Notes: generated by a model from the letters alone, not told the origin. Shown: positions 1 through 9,214, counted from the first letter of the stretch. The stretch: DNA of 64,000 bases from Tolypothrix campylonemoides VB511288 (GCA_000828075.3 JXCB02000002.1:1389400-1453399), one strand, 5' to 3'. Numbers and translations are program-made.

Positions 1-401
1 AATTTATGCTACTTTGTCGGCAGTCGTTCATACAATTAAATAGCTATTTTTGTTTCTTAAATAAGCCGTGCATATTGCTCCTCACGGTTCATTTTGCATC
101 AGTAATTTTTGGGCTTTTGTTTTTTATAAAAGTTTTATTTTATACTTAAAAACTGGTTTGTATTACCGCTTGGGAATGGGTATGAAGTATAAAGCTATGG
201 GAATATTTTGAATTTGAAATCTTAATTCTTCTTTATCCAAAGGCAGTTACACGCGCGGGGGAATGCCTCCCCTAACTCCCTAAACTGCACTTTTTCTAAA
301 AAGAGTATTTATGCTTACATTTGAAACAACTACCCATAAAAGAATCTTCTAGAATGAGAAAGAGCGATTAAGTACATATACTAGGGAGGATAAAATAACT
401 C
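1..401. other. Non-coding stretch upstream of the LuxR-type gene
   Basis: No convincing ORF is seen on either strand. The sequence is AT-rich with a short GC-rich patch near 250-285. The last 60 bases must hold the promoter and leader of the downstream regulator; a GGGAGG purine run at about 384-389 lies 13 bases before its ATG and is the only clear signal. Confidence 0.5.
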
Positions 402-671
402 ATGGCTGGTGGCGAGTCTCAGACCCCCGTTACTCTGTCAGACAGAGAACTGCAAATTATCGACTTAGTGGCCGCTGGCTTAACTAACCAAGAAATTGCA
501 GCTAAGCTGGAAATAAGCAAGCGTACAGTTGATAACCATATCAGCAATATTCTCACCAAGACCGGTACTGACAACCGGGTGGCTCTTGTCCGGTGGGCTT
601 TGCATTGGGGCAAAGTCTGCTTGAATGATGTAAATTGCTGTCCTCTGCCTCTGCCTAAACAGAACGAATAG
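402..671 (+). CDS. pedR: LuxR-type DNA-binding regulator, PedR-like
   Basis: This 89-residue protein is little more than one GerE/LuxR helix-turn-helix. The core at residues about 12-66 reads LSDRELQIIDLVAAGLTNQE then IAAKLEISKRTVDNHISNIL, with no receiver or ligand domain. Small stand-alone LuxR proteins of this size in cyanobacteria include PedR, a regulator that responds to photosynthetic electron transport through thioredoxin and a C-terminal cysteine (known for the Synechocystis protein). Here cysteines lie at 73, 79 and 80, which fits that model. The ATG follows a GGGAGG run with rather long spacing. The gene stands alone with non-coding DNA on both sides. The fold is sure; the PedR name rests on size, domain content and cysteine position. 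Confidence 0.8.
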   Translation: MAGGESQTPVTLSDRELQIIDLVAAGLTNQEIAAKLEISKRTVDNHISNILTKTGTDNRVALVRWALHWGKVCLNDVNCCPLPLPKQNE

Positions 672-1121
672 ATGAATTGCTAGTATACTGCCAAGCTCAT
701 TTTGACTGGTAACTTATTGTTCTCCTCCTCACAACTTAGGTATTAAGTGTCAACCTATCAAAATTAAGCAACACAGAGTACTGGATTATGTCGTTCTGGA
801 TAAAGGTTGTTTTTCCTCAGATGATAAATAAGATATTTACTGTGGAAATTATTTCAACCGTAGGCACAACGACACTAGCAGCGCGACAGAAAGCTTGACA
901 GAAAGCGCTTTTTGGGTTCGCCCACAAAGCATAGAAGCCAAAGTTTCTCAGCTTTCAAGACGGAAAAACCTCGTTGCCGCTATGTGTCCTTATTAAAATT
1001 TTGCCTTTAGTAGACTGAAATAGGTTTAATAATCAACAAAATTTAGCAACCATCCACAGGCTGAAACGCTACATTTAAAAGAAATCTCTATTGCTCCATC
1101 AGCTTAGGGAGCAGTGTTGCA
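672..1121. other. Non-coding stretch
   Basis: No supported gene, RNA or clear repeat is seen in this 450-base spacer. It is presumably the 3' region of the LuxR gene and the promoter region of the DUF6391 gene. Confidence 0.4.
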
Positions 1122-1778
1122 ATGAATACTTCCGCTTTTGCTAAAGGTGGCTCGTCTCCCTTTGACTTTTTTAGTTTTGATTTTACAGCACCTCAGCCCA
1201 CACAAGATGCGGATTTACTGAGGCATCTATCGTTTATTCCTGGATTAAAAGAAATTTTAATGGTGCGGCAGGTTCATGCGTTGGAACACGCCACAGTTTG
1301 GGTTTTGAGCGCATCAAAAAACTTCCAAGCTGGTACAAGAACCCCGACGAGCAATTTTCAATTTGACAACGAACTCTTAGGGGGTTTGTCTACAGAGCGA
1401 GGATTTTATTTATATGGAGAGGTAAATATCAGCAATTTGCGGCGTGCGGTAACACTTGCTCGCCATCGCCTTACTAACGGAGAATGGGATTTAGCCGTGC
1501 ATCCCCGTTGTGGGACAAATGCATCCGTAGGAATGCTGCTCACAGCTGGGCTAGCAGTGGGAATGCATCTGCTGCTACCGCGAGGACCAATTGAGCAATT
1601 GATAGGTTTGGGTTTGGCGGCGACAACAGCTGCTGAACTAGCTCCTGACATTGGTGCTTTGGCGCAGCGTTACCTGACAACTTCAATTCCCTTCAATTTA
1701 GAAATTGAAAATATTACACGTACACGTGATGTTTGGGGACGACAGGCGTATTTTGTCGAGGTGCAATGGCGGGAATAA
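1122..1778 (+). CDS. DUF6391-type conserved cyanobacterial protein
   Basis: A 218-residue protein of unknown function. The segment MVRQVHALEHATVWVL (about residues 47-62), with its HALEHAT histidine cluster, and the later HPRCGTNASVGMLL segment are the hallmarks of a family I recall as DUF6391, conserved in cyanobacteria. A hydrophobic stretch at about 129-160 (VGMLLTAGLAVGMHLLLP and on) could be one or two membrane segments. No signal peptide is evident. The ATG is preceded by GGGAG at about 10 bases. The function is not known; the neighbouring sugar kinase is separated by 112 bases and need not be related. Confidence 0.75.
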   Translation: MNTSAFAKGGSSPFDFFSFDFTAPQPTQDADLLRHLSFIPGLKEILMVRQVHALEHATVWVLSASKNFQAGTRTPTSNFQFDNELLGGLSTERGFYLYGEVNISNLRRAVTLARHRLTNGEWDLAVHPRCGTNASVGMLLTAGLAVGMHLLLPRGPIEQLIGLGLAATTAAELAPDIGALAQRYLTTSIPFNLEIENITRTRDVWGRQAYFVEVQWRE

Positions 1779-1890
1779 AAGGAGTGAGAGAGGGAAAGAG
1801 TGAGGGAGGGAGGGAAACTTCTGTTCCTCACTCTCCTCATAGCTCGATCTCCCCACTTTCCTACTTTGGGTTGTAAGATGATGGGCTGAT

Positions 1891-2940
1891 GTGTTGAATA
1901 CTCTCTTTTATATGTCTTTAGACCCTGATTTTGCCCCTAAACTGCGTGCTTCGGCTGACCGATTGTTCTCCCTGTTAGACAAATTCACCTCTGCACGGGT
2001 GCTAGTCATCGGAGATTTGACTCTAGACGAGTTTCTTACTGGTCAGGTGGAAAGAATTTCTCGCGAAGCACCAGTGTTAATTCTCCGCCATGAAACGACC
2101 AAGCAAGTGCCAGGAGGTGGGGCGAATGCGATTTACAACTTCGCCCAACTTGGGGCAAACGTTTTAGCAGTAGGACTTTTGGGCAAAGATGAACAGGGAA
2201 GGGCGCTACGTGGTCTCCTGGAAGCTGCACAAATCAATACTGATGGTATTTTTGTTGATCCCAATCGCCCGACAGTCACGAAAACGCGGATTTCTGGTCA
2301 TTCGCGTCAATCAGTGACTCAGCAAATCGTTCGGGTAGACCGAAAGTCGGACGATTTGCCAGACTTGGATTTGCAAGTGCAGTTGTCTCAATATATTAAA
2401 GAACAAATTCATTCTGTAGATGCTGTGGTATGTTCTGATTACGGTGATGGAACTCTGACTCAGCCTGTAATTTCGGCGGCGCTGTCTGCTTTCCGAACAA
2501 TTGTGGACGCCCAAAAACATCTGGAACGGTATCAGGGGGCGACGTTATTTACGCCAAATTTGCCAGAAGCAGAACTTGCTGTAGGTTATGCAATTACTGA
2601 TGAGGCAACTTTAACTCAAGCAGGACAAGACTTGCTTTCCTTGACGCAGGCGCAGCATATTTTAATTACGCGTGGGGAACAAGGGATGAGTTTGTTTGAT
2701 AGCAAGGGCGGTGAACATCACATCCCAGCTTTTAATCGGACTAAAGTGTTTGATGTGACTGGTGCTGGAGATACTGTGGTGGCGGCGTTAACTCTCTCGT
2801 TAACTGCTGGGGCGTCGCCATGGGAAGCGGCTATTTTGGGAAATTTGGCGGCTAGTATTGTTGTGCGCCAGTTTGGTACGACAACTACGACGCCTGAAGA
2901 AATGAGGGTGGCGTTGCAACGGTTGTTGGAGGATAGTTAA
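1891..2940 (+). CDS. PfkB-family carbohydrate kinase, heptose 7-phosphate kinase-like
   Basis: This 349-residue protein has the ribokinase/PfkB fold. The N-terminal half has the substrate-side glycine motif QVPGGGANAIYNFAQLGA, and the C-terminal half has the VTGAGDTVVAAL motif that holds the catalytic Asp and anion hole. The pattern VIGDLTLDEFLTGQVERISR near residue 37 and the overall length match the kinase half of HldE/RfaE (D-glycero-D-manno-heptose 7-phosphate kinase). No adenylyltransferase domain follows, so it is a kinase-only form. The reading frame opens with GTG; an ATG seven codons later (1912) is an equally good start. The exact sugar substrate is an inference. Confidence 0.85.
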   Translation: MLNTLFYMSLDPDFAPKLRASADRLFSLLDKFTSARVLVIGDLTLDEFLTGQVERISREAPVLILRHETTKQVPGGGANAIYNFAQLGANVLAVGLLGKDEQGRALRGLLEAAQINTDGIFVDPNRPTVTKTRISGHSRQSVTQQIVRVDRKSDDLPDLDLQVQLSQYIKEQIHSVDAVVCSDYGDGTLTQPVISAALSAFRTIVDAQKHLERYQGATLFTPNLPEAELAVGYAITDEATLTQAGQDLLSLTQAQHILITRGEQGMSLFDSKGGEHHIPAFNRTKVFDVTGAGDTVVAALTLSLTAGASPWEAAILGNLAASIVVRQFGTTTTTPEEMRVALQRLLEDS

Positions 2941-2942
2941 TG

Positions 2943-2970
2943 AACCACAGAGGCGCAGAGGACGCAGAGG
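2943..2970. repeat. Dispersed cyanobacterial short repeat (CAGAGGCGCAGAGG type)
   Basis: Directly after the kinase stop the sequence runs ACCACAGAGGCGCAGAGG and continues with the same hexamer-like unit. Related units occur at about 11752-11776 (GCAAAGACGCAAAGGCGC) and 49620-49670 in this window. They are a common intergenic repeat type in filamentous cyanobacteria and create spurious ORFs. Confidence 0.7.
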
Positions 2971-3013
2971 AAGAGAAAACAGAGGGAGTTTGAAAAGTCC
3001 TCGATTGAGCTAC

Positions 3014-3250
3014 TCAACATCCACCAATACGACCTCGGTATGGAGAATCAAGATTAGGTTTGATAACGGGATATGCTCCCTCTATATAGAGATGATCAAC
3101 GTCTCGATGAGCGATAGTCTGATTTTCTGTAGGTACGCGAATTGTATAGTCAGCATTTTCTAATCTTGGGTTGTGCTGGCGAAGAATCTGCTCAACGGAA
3201 ATGTTTTTGAGAGATTCAGGGTCTACCGTGTGGAACTTTGGCTCATTCAT
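3014..3250 (-). CDS. Small conserved-looking hypothetical protein
   Basis: I do not recognise this 78-residue soluble protein. It has a balanced, protein-like composition (start MNEPKFHTVDPESLKNISVE, tail SPYRGRIGGC) and no membrane segment, signal peptide or known motif. The start ATG at 3250 lacks a clear ribosome binding site, which lowers confidence. It lies between the convergent sugar kinase and a palindromic repeat, alone on its strand. Confidence 0.45.
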   Translation of the reverse strand: MNEPKFHTVDPESLKNISVEQILRQHNPRLENADYTIRVPTENQTIAHRDVDHLYIEGAYPVIKPNLDSPYRGRIGGC

Positions 3251-3331
3251 AGGAAAATTATAAATTGTGATGTGAGGTGCAATAACTAACTACAATTGTA
3301 CACTCCACTTTTTCGGAAACGATTCACAATA

Positions 3332-3364
3332 AGATTCCCGACTTCTTAAAGAAGTCGGGAATCT
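3332..3364. repeat. 33-bp perfect palindrome, AGATTCCCGACTTCTT family, copy 1
   Basis: Arms AGATTCCCGACTTCTT and its exact reverse complement flank one central A. Two near-identical copies sit at 14894-14926 and 62727-62755. All three are intergenic and would fold to a long hairpin in RNA from either strand. This copy sits just past the 3' end of the glycan-cluster methyltransferase. Confidence 0.9.
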
Positions 3365-3378
3365 GGCGCGATTTTCGC

Positions 3379-4104
3379 CTATGTAGCTGTTGCTAATGCT
3401 ATTAGTGATATGCCAATAGGGAAAGACACTTTAGACTCAAATTCCAGTACAGATTCTAAAATTTTTGTAGTCAGTGACTGCTGTTCTAGTTCGCCAATTG
3501 GGTAAGCTTTGCGTAACCAGCGACTATAAAGCAAGGCAACAGGAATAAGACTTGAGCCAAAGTAACGGCATTTCTTGACATTAAAGTCAAGAGATAATTT
3601 GTGAATTAATTCTTGCTTATGATAGCGCCGATAATGACCAAGCATTTCATCGTGATAACCAAACAACCATTGTAGCGCTGGTACAGAAATACAGATTAAT
3701 CCATTTGGTTTTAGTAGATACGAAAGCTTTTTTATCGCTGCTTGGTCGTCTTTGATATGTTCTAAAACATCGTTAGAAACGATAATATCGTATTTTTCCG
3801 GTGCCGTGTAGTCTTCAATTGTGGTATGATAAAGGTTGAGATTTTTAATATCATTCTCTATTTTTAACTTTTGCGAAAGGTTGATAGCTTCAACGTCTAC
3901 ATCCAAAGCATCCACTTGCCAAGTTAAAGAACGTGATAGCAAAATGTTCATTTCTCCAGAACCACATCCTGCATTTAATACGCGCAGGTTTGGGGTTTTG
4001 GGTAGCCATTGCATGACAATTTTGTACTTGGTTAAAGTATAGCGATCGCTAGAACGCGCTAAATAATCAGCCAGTTTGTAATTTCTATCTTCTGAAGGTT
4101 TCAT
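3379..4104 (-). CDS. Class I SAM-dependent methyltransferase
   Basis: A 241-residue methyltransferase. SAM motif I is VLNAGCGSGEMNILL (about residues 42-56), the acidic end of strand 2 is DALDVDVEA, and motif post-I is DIIVSNDVLEHIKDDQAA. The C-terminal part has the YHDEMLGHYRRYHKQEL segment seen in methyltransferases that sit in polysaccharide and lipid-linked sugar clusters. It overlaps the deacetylase gene upstream by 20 bases, so both are probably translated from one transcript. The substrate is unknown; a sugar or polyprenyl-linked glycan is the natural guess from context. Confidence 0.85.
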   Translation of the reverse strand: MKPSEDRNYKLADYLARSSDRYTLTKYKIVMQWLPKTPNLRVLNAGCGSGEMNILLSRSLTWQVDALDVDVEAINLSQKLKIENDIKNLNLYHTTIEDYTAPEKYDIIVSNDVLEHIKDDQAAIKKLSYLLKPNGLICISVPALQWLFGYHDEMLGHYRRYHKQELIHKLSLDFNVKKCRYFGSSLIPVALLYSRWLRKAYPIGELEQQSLTTKILESVLEFESKVSFPIGISLIALATAT

Positions 4105-4879
4105 AAAATTCTGAAAAGCAAATAAACTCCCCTTGACTTTTTAGCCATATTAGATATTCTTCCAAACGGTCAAGCATTTCTTTCCCCGAGTGCTTGGTAA
4201 TATAATTTGGCATTCTCAAGCTAGTAATATCAATGAATTCCCAAGGATGAAAATACAAACTTATGTAACGGTCATTCGCGAGAGTCAGCCGAGAAGCTAA
4301 TTTGATGAAAGACAGGGGAAAATTCTTAAAACTCAACCAAAACAGAGGGAATCTCAACAGCGGCGTTACTGAAACTGGAATATTAACTAAATTGTTTGAG
4401 ACATAAACAGTTCTGGGTTTGAAAAAGTTATTGTATCTTCCAGGGATATAAGTAGGATTCATCGACGAGTTATATTCATATCCAGCTTTTGCTATTTCTC
4501 TGTCATCCACTTCCTTAAGTCTAGGCATCCTAAAGCCTACCACTTTCTTGTTAGTTATTTCTTCCAAGATTTGCCGTGACTTTTTTAAATCTTCCAATTG
4601 AAAATCGGAGTGATAGAAACCATGAGAGGCAATTTCATGATTTTGGGAAATCTCTTGAATCAGCGTTTTGTAACGAATGGCAAAGTTAGCTGTCACGAAA
4701 AATGTGGCTTTGATATTTAATCTTTCCAAAATTGGAATAATTTCTTTTAAGCCTTTGTAAGAAACTTCAAATTTGATTACCTCATCAATTTTTTCTCCAT
4801 ATTCTTCTGGAATATCAAATTCTTCTATATCAAAACTTAATAAAATCCGGCTATTCATACTTTTTTTGTACAGCGTCAT
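4085..4879 (-). CDS. Polysaccharide deacetylase (NodB-like) family protein
   Basis: A 264-residue carbohydrate esterase 4-type protein. The N-terminal RILLSFDIEEFDIP segment supplies the catalytic/metal Asp pair, KATFFVTANFA is the usual strand, and NHEIASHGFYHSDF carries the metal-binding histidines (HxxxH-like). A late YISLYFHPWEF segment resembles the conserved His near the end of the fold. Such enzymes remove N-acetyl groups from glycans. There is no signal peptide, so a cytoplasmic lipid-linked substrate is plausible. It overlaps the flanking genes on both sides (20 and 29 bases), strong evidence of an operon. Confidence 0.85.
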   Translation of the reverse strand: MTLYKKSMNSRILLSFDIEEFDIPEEYGEKIDEVIKFEVSYKGLKEIIPILERLNIKATFFVTANFAIRYKTLIQEISQNHEIASHGFYHSDFQLEDLKKSRQILEEITNKKVVGFRMPRLKEVDDREIAKAGYEYNSSMNPTYIPGRYNNFFKPRTVYVSNNLVNIPVSVTPLLRFPLFWLSFKNFPLSFIKLASRLTLANDRYISLYFHPWEFIDITSLRMPNYITKHSGKEMLDRLEEYLIWLKSQGEFICFSEFYETFRR

Positions 4880-5582
4880 TATATTTAATTTGTAATAAAT
4901 TAAACGCCATTTCTATAGAATGTTTTAATAATTTGACTTTTGATTTTTTATATAAATGTTTTTTACAAACAACAACTGGAATTTCGCCTATGGTATATCC
5001 TTTCTTTTTTGCTAAATATAACAATTCTACATCAAAGGCAAATCCAGGGATTATTTGGGTTTTAAACAAGTTTTTTGCTGCATAGTTGTTGAATCCTTTT
5101 ATTCCAGCTTGCATATCGGTAAATTTCAAATTCAAAATGTTCCTGGATATGAGATTAAAGATTTTACCAGCTAAGATTCTAAGGGCGCTGAAACCATTGT
5201 TTTTTTCTGGAGTGAGGTTTCTACAGCCAATGACAATATCAAATTCTGCTAGCTTCGCTACAACCAAATCAAGGTGGTCTAAAGAATAAGCTAAATCTCC
5301 ATCTATAAAGCAAATATAGTCGCCATTGGCGTACAATACTCCGGTTTTGACAGCATATCCTTTGCCAAAATGGTTCTCATAACAGATTAATGAAACCTGG
5401 CTATTATTGAATAGTTTGATTTGAGTTTCTAAAAGTTCTCTTGTTTCATCAGTTGAGCCATCGTCAACAAAAATAAAATCATACCAAGGTTTCTTAATAA
5501 CGAATTTGACAACTGATGCAAAGGTATTAACAATACATTGTGCCTCGTTATAAACGGGCACGATGATGGAAATTCTGTTCAT
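4851..5582 (-). CDS. Family 2 glycosyltransferase, dolichyl-phosphate-sugar synthase-like
   Basis: The GT-A fold is clear: MNRISIIVPVYNEAQ at the start, DFIFVDDGSTDETRELLE, and the metal-binding CFIDGDLAYSLD. The segment VIGCRNLTPEKNNGFSALR followed by FTDMQAGIKGF is typical of DPM1/DPG-synthase-like enzymes that load a sugar onto a polyprenyl phosphate. The frame stays open upstream to 5693, but I place the start at the ATG at 5582 because TTGAGGATA directly precedes it and the conserved domain begins there, giving 243 residues. It overlaps the deacetylase gene by 29 bases and probably starts the three-gene operon. Confidence 0.85.
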   Translation of the reverse strand: MNRISIIVPVYNEAQCIVNTFASVVKFVIKKPWYDFIFVDDGSTDETRELLETQIKLFNNSQVSLICYENHFGKGYAVKTGVLYANGDYICFIDGDLAYSLDHLDLVVAKLAEFDIVIGCRNLTPEKNNGFSALRILAGKIFNLISRNILNLKFTDMQAGIKGFNNYAAKNLFKTQIIPGFAFDVELLYLAKKKGYTIGEIPVVVCKKHLYKKSKVKLLKHSIEMAFNLLQIKYNDAVQKKYE

Positions 5583-5781
5583 TATCCTCAAGCACTCCTC
5601 ACCAATCAAGTACATCCAACGACTCATCGCATTACCCTGTATACATACAGTCATGCGACTAGAGGATATACTTATTGCTATACAGCATAGCAACCTTGTT
5701 TTAATTCGTTAATAGGTTAAAACAACCAAATTTTGCAGAAACTGTCGTTAAAGTTGCAAAATAGGTCGTTTTTTGAATATG

Positions 5782-6435
5782 CTATGACTTGCACCCAATG
5801 AAAAGAATATCACTGTAGGGACGTGGTGAAGGCATAAGCACGACAATCGGATTTAACCCAGCATTACGAAGAGATTGGAGCGACTCTTCTGTGTCCATAA
5901 AAAATATACCAGCACCTTGGGTAGGACCAAACTTGGTCATGAGCCATTCTTGGGCATAGGTAATAGCATACTTCCAGTAGGGCTGGTGGCTGTGGGTTTT
6001 CCAAACTAGCACGCCGTTTGGTTCCAAGGCACAAGCGATGCTTGTCAGGATAGCACGTTGCGTGTCAGGGGGAATCAGGTACATGACATCCGCAATAGTG
6101 ACAGCGTGGAAGGAACGACTTGGCAAAAAGGCGGCGTCGCCAACTTGAAATTGGATGTTACGTCGGTTCCCAACAGTACGTTGTGCTAGGGCAATTTTTT
6201 TCGCGTCAATGTCAATCCCAAGAACTTGTCGCTGTGGACTGGTGACGGCTAGTAAATTACTCAGGACACCGTGACCGCAACCTATATCAAGAATTGTACC
6301 TTCCTTTGGCACGTAATGCTCTAACTGGTATAAGTTACTCAAAAGTAGGCGAATACGTACAAAAAGGCGATCGCTTACTGGCAGTGGATCATATAGTTCT
6401 AATAAAGTGCGGCGAATATTGTCACTCACAGTCAA
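5782..6435 (-). CDS. Class I SAM-dependent methyltransferase
   Basis: A 217-residue protein with SAM motif I GTILDIGCGHGVLSNLLA, the ribose-binding acidic loop VLGIDIDAKKIALAQ and motif II AVTIADVMYLIP. It starts 11 bases after the upstream membrane-protein gene and uses TTG (6435) or GTG (6429), with no clear ribosome binding site, so translational coupling is likely. The substrate is not evident. Together with the membrane protein it forms the upstream half of the glycan block; a 200-base gap separates it from the deacetylase operon. Confidence 0.8.
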   Translation of the reverse strand: MTVSDNIRRTLLELYDPLPVSDRLFVRIRLLLSNLYQLEHYVPKEGTILDIGCGHGVLSNLLAVTSPQRQVLGIDIDAKKIALAQRTVGNRRNIQFQVGDAAFLPSRSFHAVTIADVMYLIPPDTQRAILTSIACALEPNGVLVWKTHSHQPYWKYAITYAQEWLMTKFGPTQGAGIFFMDTEESLQSLRNAGLNPIVVLMPSPRPYSDILFIGCKS

Positions 6436-6446
6436 TCACAGCGTCA

Positions 6447-7709
6447 TTAATGCTTGATAAGTTCCATAGACCAACCTGGTGGATTAATTGGAATTGTGAC
6501 TTTAGTTCCCTTATGTGCTTCAACAAATTGCCTTGAATAGTTTTTGAAGTCTAAGTCAGCAAATGCAGGATAACGCCAGTCTACTATAATACCAGCAACC
6601 ATAGTTACCAAAGCAATCTTAGCAGCTAACCGTACCTGACGCGGTTGTTTTGCATTCAACAGCCAAGTTAATATTATGACAAAACTAAGCATAGGTATAA
6701 ACCAGTACCTAATACCAGTCCCGGAACGCCATAAAATGCTCCATTGCGGCACGGTTTCGCTAACCACCGGAGATAAAAGTGATACACAGAAAACTCCAGC
6801 AGCAAAGGTAATGAAAAGTTTAAGTTCTAAGGAAGCTTTCACTAGGCAGTAAACGAATGCGGCAATTCCAGCGACAGCGACCAATATTGCTATTATGTTA
6901 TACCCAGGAACAGAGCTAATCAATTTACTACCTTTTTGTCCAAGCAAAGCACCTAAAAAAACTTGACTAGCAAGGATTTTAGTAAATAGCTCTGGTGTTG
7001 CTCCAAGGGTCGTATGATAACGGTTAGAATGTCCAGTAAGTAAAACAGCTATGCCTTGAACCACAGCACCGGCACTTAAACCTAAAAGCAGGATAAATGA
7101 CCATCTCCTACGACGCAACCACCAAAATACTGCAGCAATAGGAACCAATAAAAGTGAAAAAGGTCCACTGAATGCTGATAACAGGATGACTGTGATGTCG
7201 AAAGCTTGCCATACAAGAAGGTTGCTGGGTGTCGCTAACACGACCATGCAGGCTAGTAGTCCTAAGTACCAGTGTACGTTCGTGATGTTGCCATGAATTT
7301 CATAAGAGTTGGGTAAAGCTAGATACAAAAGTGCCAAAAATAACCTAATATTAAGGCTTGGTATCAACTGCGAAAACCGCACTGAAGCAATCAGATTAAC
7401 TGGCAGAATCTTAATCACAATTGCAGTCAGGTTAAAGATGAAAGGTGCCCATACTACTGGGAAGAATTGGACGACAGCACCAACAAGTCTGGAAATAGTT
7501 TGGAAGTAGCCACTTTTCGGCAAAACGAGGGAATGCATAATCCCCAAGTTGTAAGCATCAGCATACCAGTATTTGCCATCTTCTGCCCAAAATTGTGCAT
7601 TGAAAAGTGCATCTGGTCTTCTGGAAATCAGAATTGCAAAAGCACTCATAAAGATGCAAACTTGAAGACGCCAGCTCAATTGCAACTTCTTTTGGTATTT
7701 GTCAGGCAT
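6447..7709 (-). CDS. Polytopic membrane protein, possible GT-C-type glycosyltransferase
   Basis: A 420-residue protein with about ten hydrophobic segments spread along the chain (for example residues 15-30, 105-125, 145-175, 185-215). After the first membrane segment comes FWAEDGKYWYADA (residues 40-52). An acidic motif in the first extracytoplasmic loop is a feature of GT-C glycosyltransferases that use polyprenyl-phosphate sugars. I infer a membrane glycosyltransferase or related glycan protein from this motif and the neighbours; no named family was recognised. The gene is divergent from the Ycf51 gene, with 102 bases between them. Confidence 0.6.
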   Translation of the reverse strand: MPDKYQKKLQLSWRLQVCIFMSAFAILISRRPDALFNAQFWAEDGKYWYADAYNLGIMHSLVLPKSGYFQTISRLVGAVVQFFPVVWAPFIFNLTAIVIKILPVNLIASVRFSQLIPSLNIRLFLALLYLALPNSYEIHGNITNVHWYLGLLACMVVLATPSNLLVWQAFDITVILLSAFSGPFSLLLVPIAAVFWWLRRRRWSFILLLGLSAGAVVQGIAVLLTGHSNRYHTTLGATPELFTKILASQVFLGALLGQKGSKLISSVPGYNIIAILVAVAGIAAFVYCLVKASLELKLFITFAAGVFCVSLLSPVVSETVPQWSILWRSGTGIRYWFIPMLSFVIILTWLLNAKQPRQVRLAAKIALVTMVAGIIVDWRYPAFADLDFKNYSRQFVEAHKGTKVTIPINPPGWSMELIKH

Positions 7710-7811
7710 TCAAATTGCATCCATCCAGTGAATAAGTGTCAAATACCAAAAGTATAGATGTTCCAAGGCTATGGCAACATTGAAATAAGAAGACACGCCA
7801 AGTAGCCAACT

Positions 7812-8342
7812 ATGCTCACACCTGCTGATTTTCTCAAATACGCCCAGTGGTCGGGTATTGCAACATTAGTGTTTGCTGCCTTGACAGTTTTAGGTTTTAT
7901 TTTGAAATGGGGCATTCGCTTTCGGATGGTGGGTTCTACTGGCTTTATGCTGGTGCTGACGACTGGTCTATTTGCTCTCTCCTTAACACCTTTGTCTCGC
8001 ACTGTGATTCCAGGTGCAGTAAGATATACTCGGGTTTATGACAACGGATCAACTCAAGCAGTTATTACCATCCCACCACAAATTACCCCATCACAATTAG
8101 AAGCTACTTTACGTCAAGCTGCTAGTGATTTGTATTCCTATGGTCGCTTGGGTACACGGACAGAAAACCAATTGACGATTCGATTGCGTACTCTTGTCCA
8201 CCCAGAACCAGGAGTTTCAATACCACTTTACCTAGGTCAAGTCAAGCGATCGCTCGCGTCTCGTGAAGATTCTCAAATGGCGATCGAGATTTACCAGGAC
8301 AAATTCGCCCAATTACCACAGCCCACATCACAGAAAAGTTAG
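7812..8342 (+). CDS. ycf51: Ycf51 (DUF2518) family membrane protein
   Basis: A 176-residue protein with two N-terminal membrane segments (about residues 14-34 and 40-60) followed by a soluble domain. The segments LTPADFLKYAQWSGIATLVF and RYTRVYDNGSTQAVITIPPQ are the pattern I associate with Ycf51, a protein encoded in cyanobacteria and some algal plastids, whose function is not established. The ATG lies 102 bases from the divergent membrane-protein gene. A long antisense ORF over its 5' half is a shadow. Confidence 0.8.
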   Translation: MLTPADFLKYAQWSGIATLVFAALTVLGFILKWGIRFRMVGSTGFMLVLTTGLFALSLTPLSRTVIPGAVRYTRVYDNGSTQAVITIPPQITPSQLEATLRQAASDLYSYGRLGTRTENQLTIRLRTLVHPEPGVSIPLYLGQVKRSLASREDSQMAIEIYQDKFAQLPQPTSQKS

Positions 8343-8414
8343 AGTGATGAATTACGAGTTAAGAGTTGTGCATCCATAACTCATAACTCATAATTCCTCA
8401 CTTTTACTACTGGG

Positions 8415-8900
8415 CTACTTTACTTTAATTAAGGCGCGCCAGGTGCTTTCTTCCACTACGCCTGTTATTGCCACTTCATAGCGCCGTTGGAAGCTTGTCA
8501 GAGCTGATTCTGTCATGGCTCCAAAATTACCATCAATTCGTCCTATATAATCACAGGTTGATTTGAGAATGCGCTGCACTTTCTTGACCAATTCTCCCTG
8601 GCAACCTTGACTTAATTCTGGCATATCTACCGGCGCACCTGTGTAAAGGACACGCCAAGTGCGCTCTGCTACAATTCCATTTTCTTCCAAAAAGACTCGA
8701 CGCTGAAAATTTTTAACACTTTGTTCGGTTTGGTATCCAAACTCACCATCAATCGGTCCTGTAGAAATGCCCCAATCAGACAAGAGTTTTTGCAGTTCCT
8801 CCACTGCTTTACCTTTGGAACCTAGCTGCAGGACTGGTTGACTTAATTGTATTTGCAATGTCTCTTCCATAGTGTCGGTGGCATGACTGGTAGATGTCAT
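8415..8900 (-). CDS. Tandem peptidoglycan-binding domain protein
   Basis: The 161 residues hold two PG_binding_1 repeats at about 20-82 and 92-158. Each has the pattern LGSKGKAVEELQKLLSDWG...GPIDGEFGYQTEQSVKNFQR, and the second ends GNFGAMTESALTSFQRRYEV. No signal peptide or catalytic domain is present, so export is not shown and cell-wall binding is inferred from the family. The gene is convergent with ycf51. Confidence 0.85.
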   Translation of the reverse strand: MTSTSHATDTMEETLQIQLSQPVLQLGSKGKAVEELQKLLSDWGISTGPIDGEFGYQTEQSVKNFQRRVFLEENGIVAERTWRVLYTGAPVDMPELSQGCQGELVKKVQRILKSTCDYIGRIDGNFGAMTESALTSFQRRYEVAITGVVEESTWRALIKVK

Positions 8901-9214
8901 TTTTCCTCTTATAGAGATTAATGTTTATTATTTAACAGTACTTTTTTAACTACTGATGCCGCATCACACCTAAGGATATTATGACAGGCAAAAAAAACAT
9001 TTTCGTATCGACAAGGTAGTATTTTTTGGTGTTAAGAAATACAATAATTATTAATGTTTTGTTAAGATGTAAATCTGACAATGACACTCCTAGGGTAAAG
9101 AGAATAGTCAAAAATTATTGGACTGTGGACTAATTACCCGTTACCTCTTCCCTAATCGGGGAAAATTCTCCAAAATATCACCGAAGTTCTACTGTTAATT
9201 TGTTAATTAGTTAT
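8901..9214. other. Non-coding spacer between divergent genes
   Basis: This stretch separates the divergent peptidoglycan-binding and dehydrogenase genes and must hold both promoters. It is AT-rich; no operator, riboswitch or repeat could be assigned by eye. Confidence 0.4.

Noticed and set aside
7769..8002. Minus-strand ORF over ycf51
   Set aside because: Antisense shadow of a clearly recognisable Ycf51 gene.
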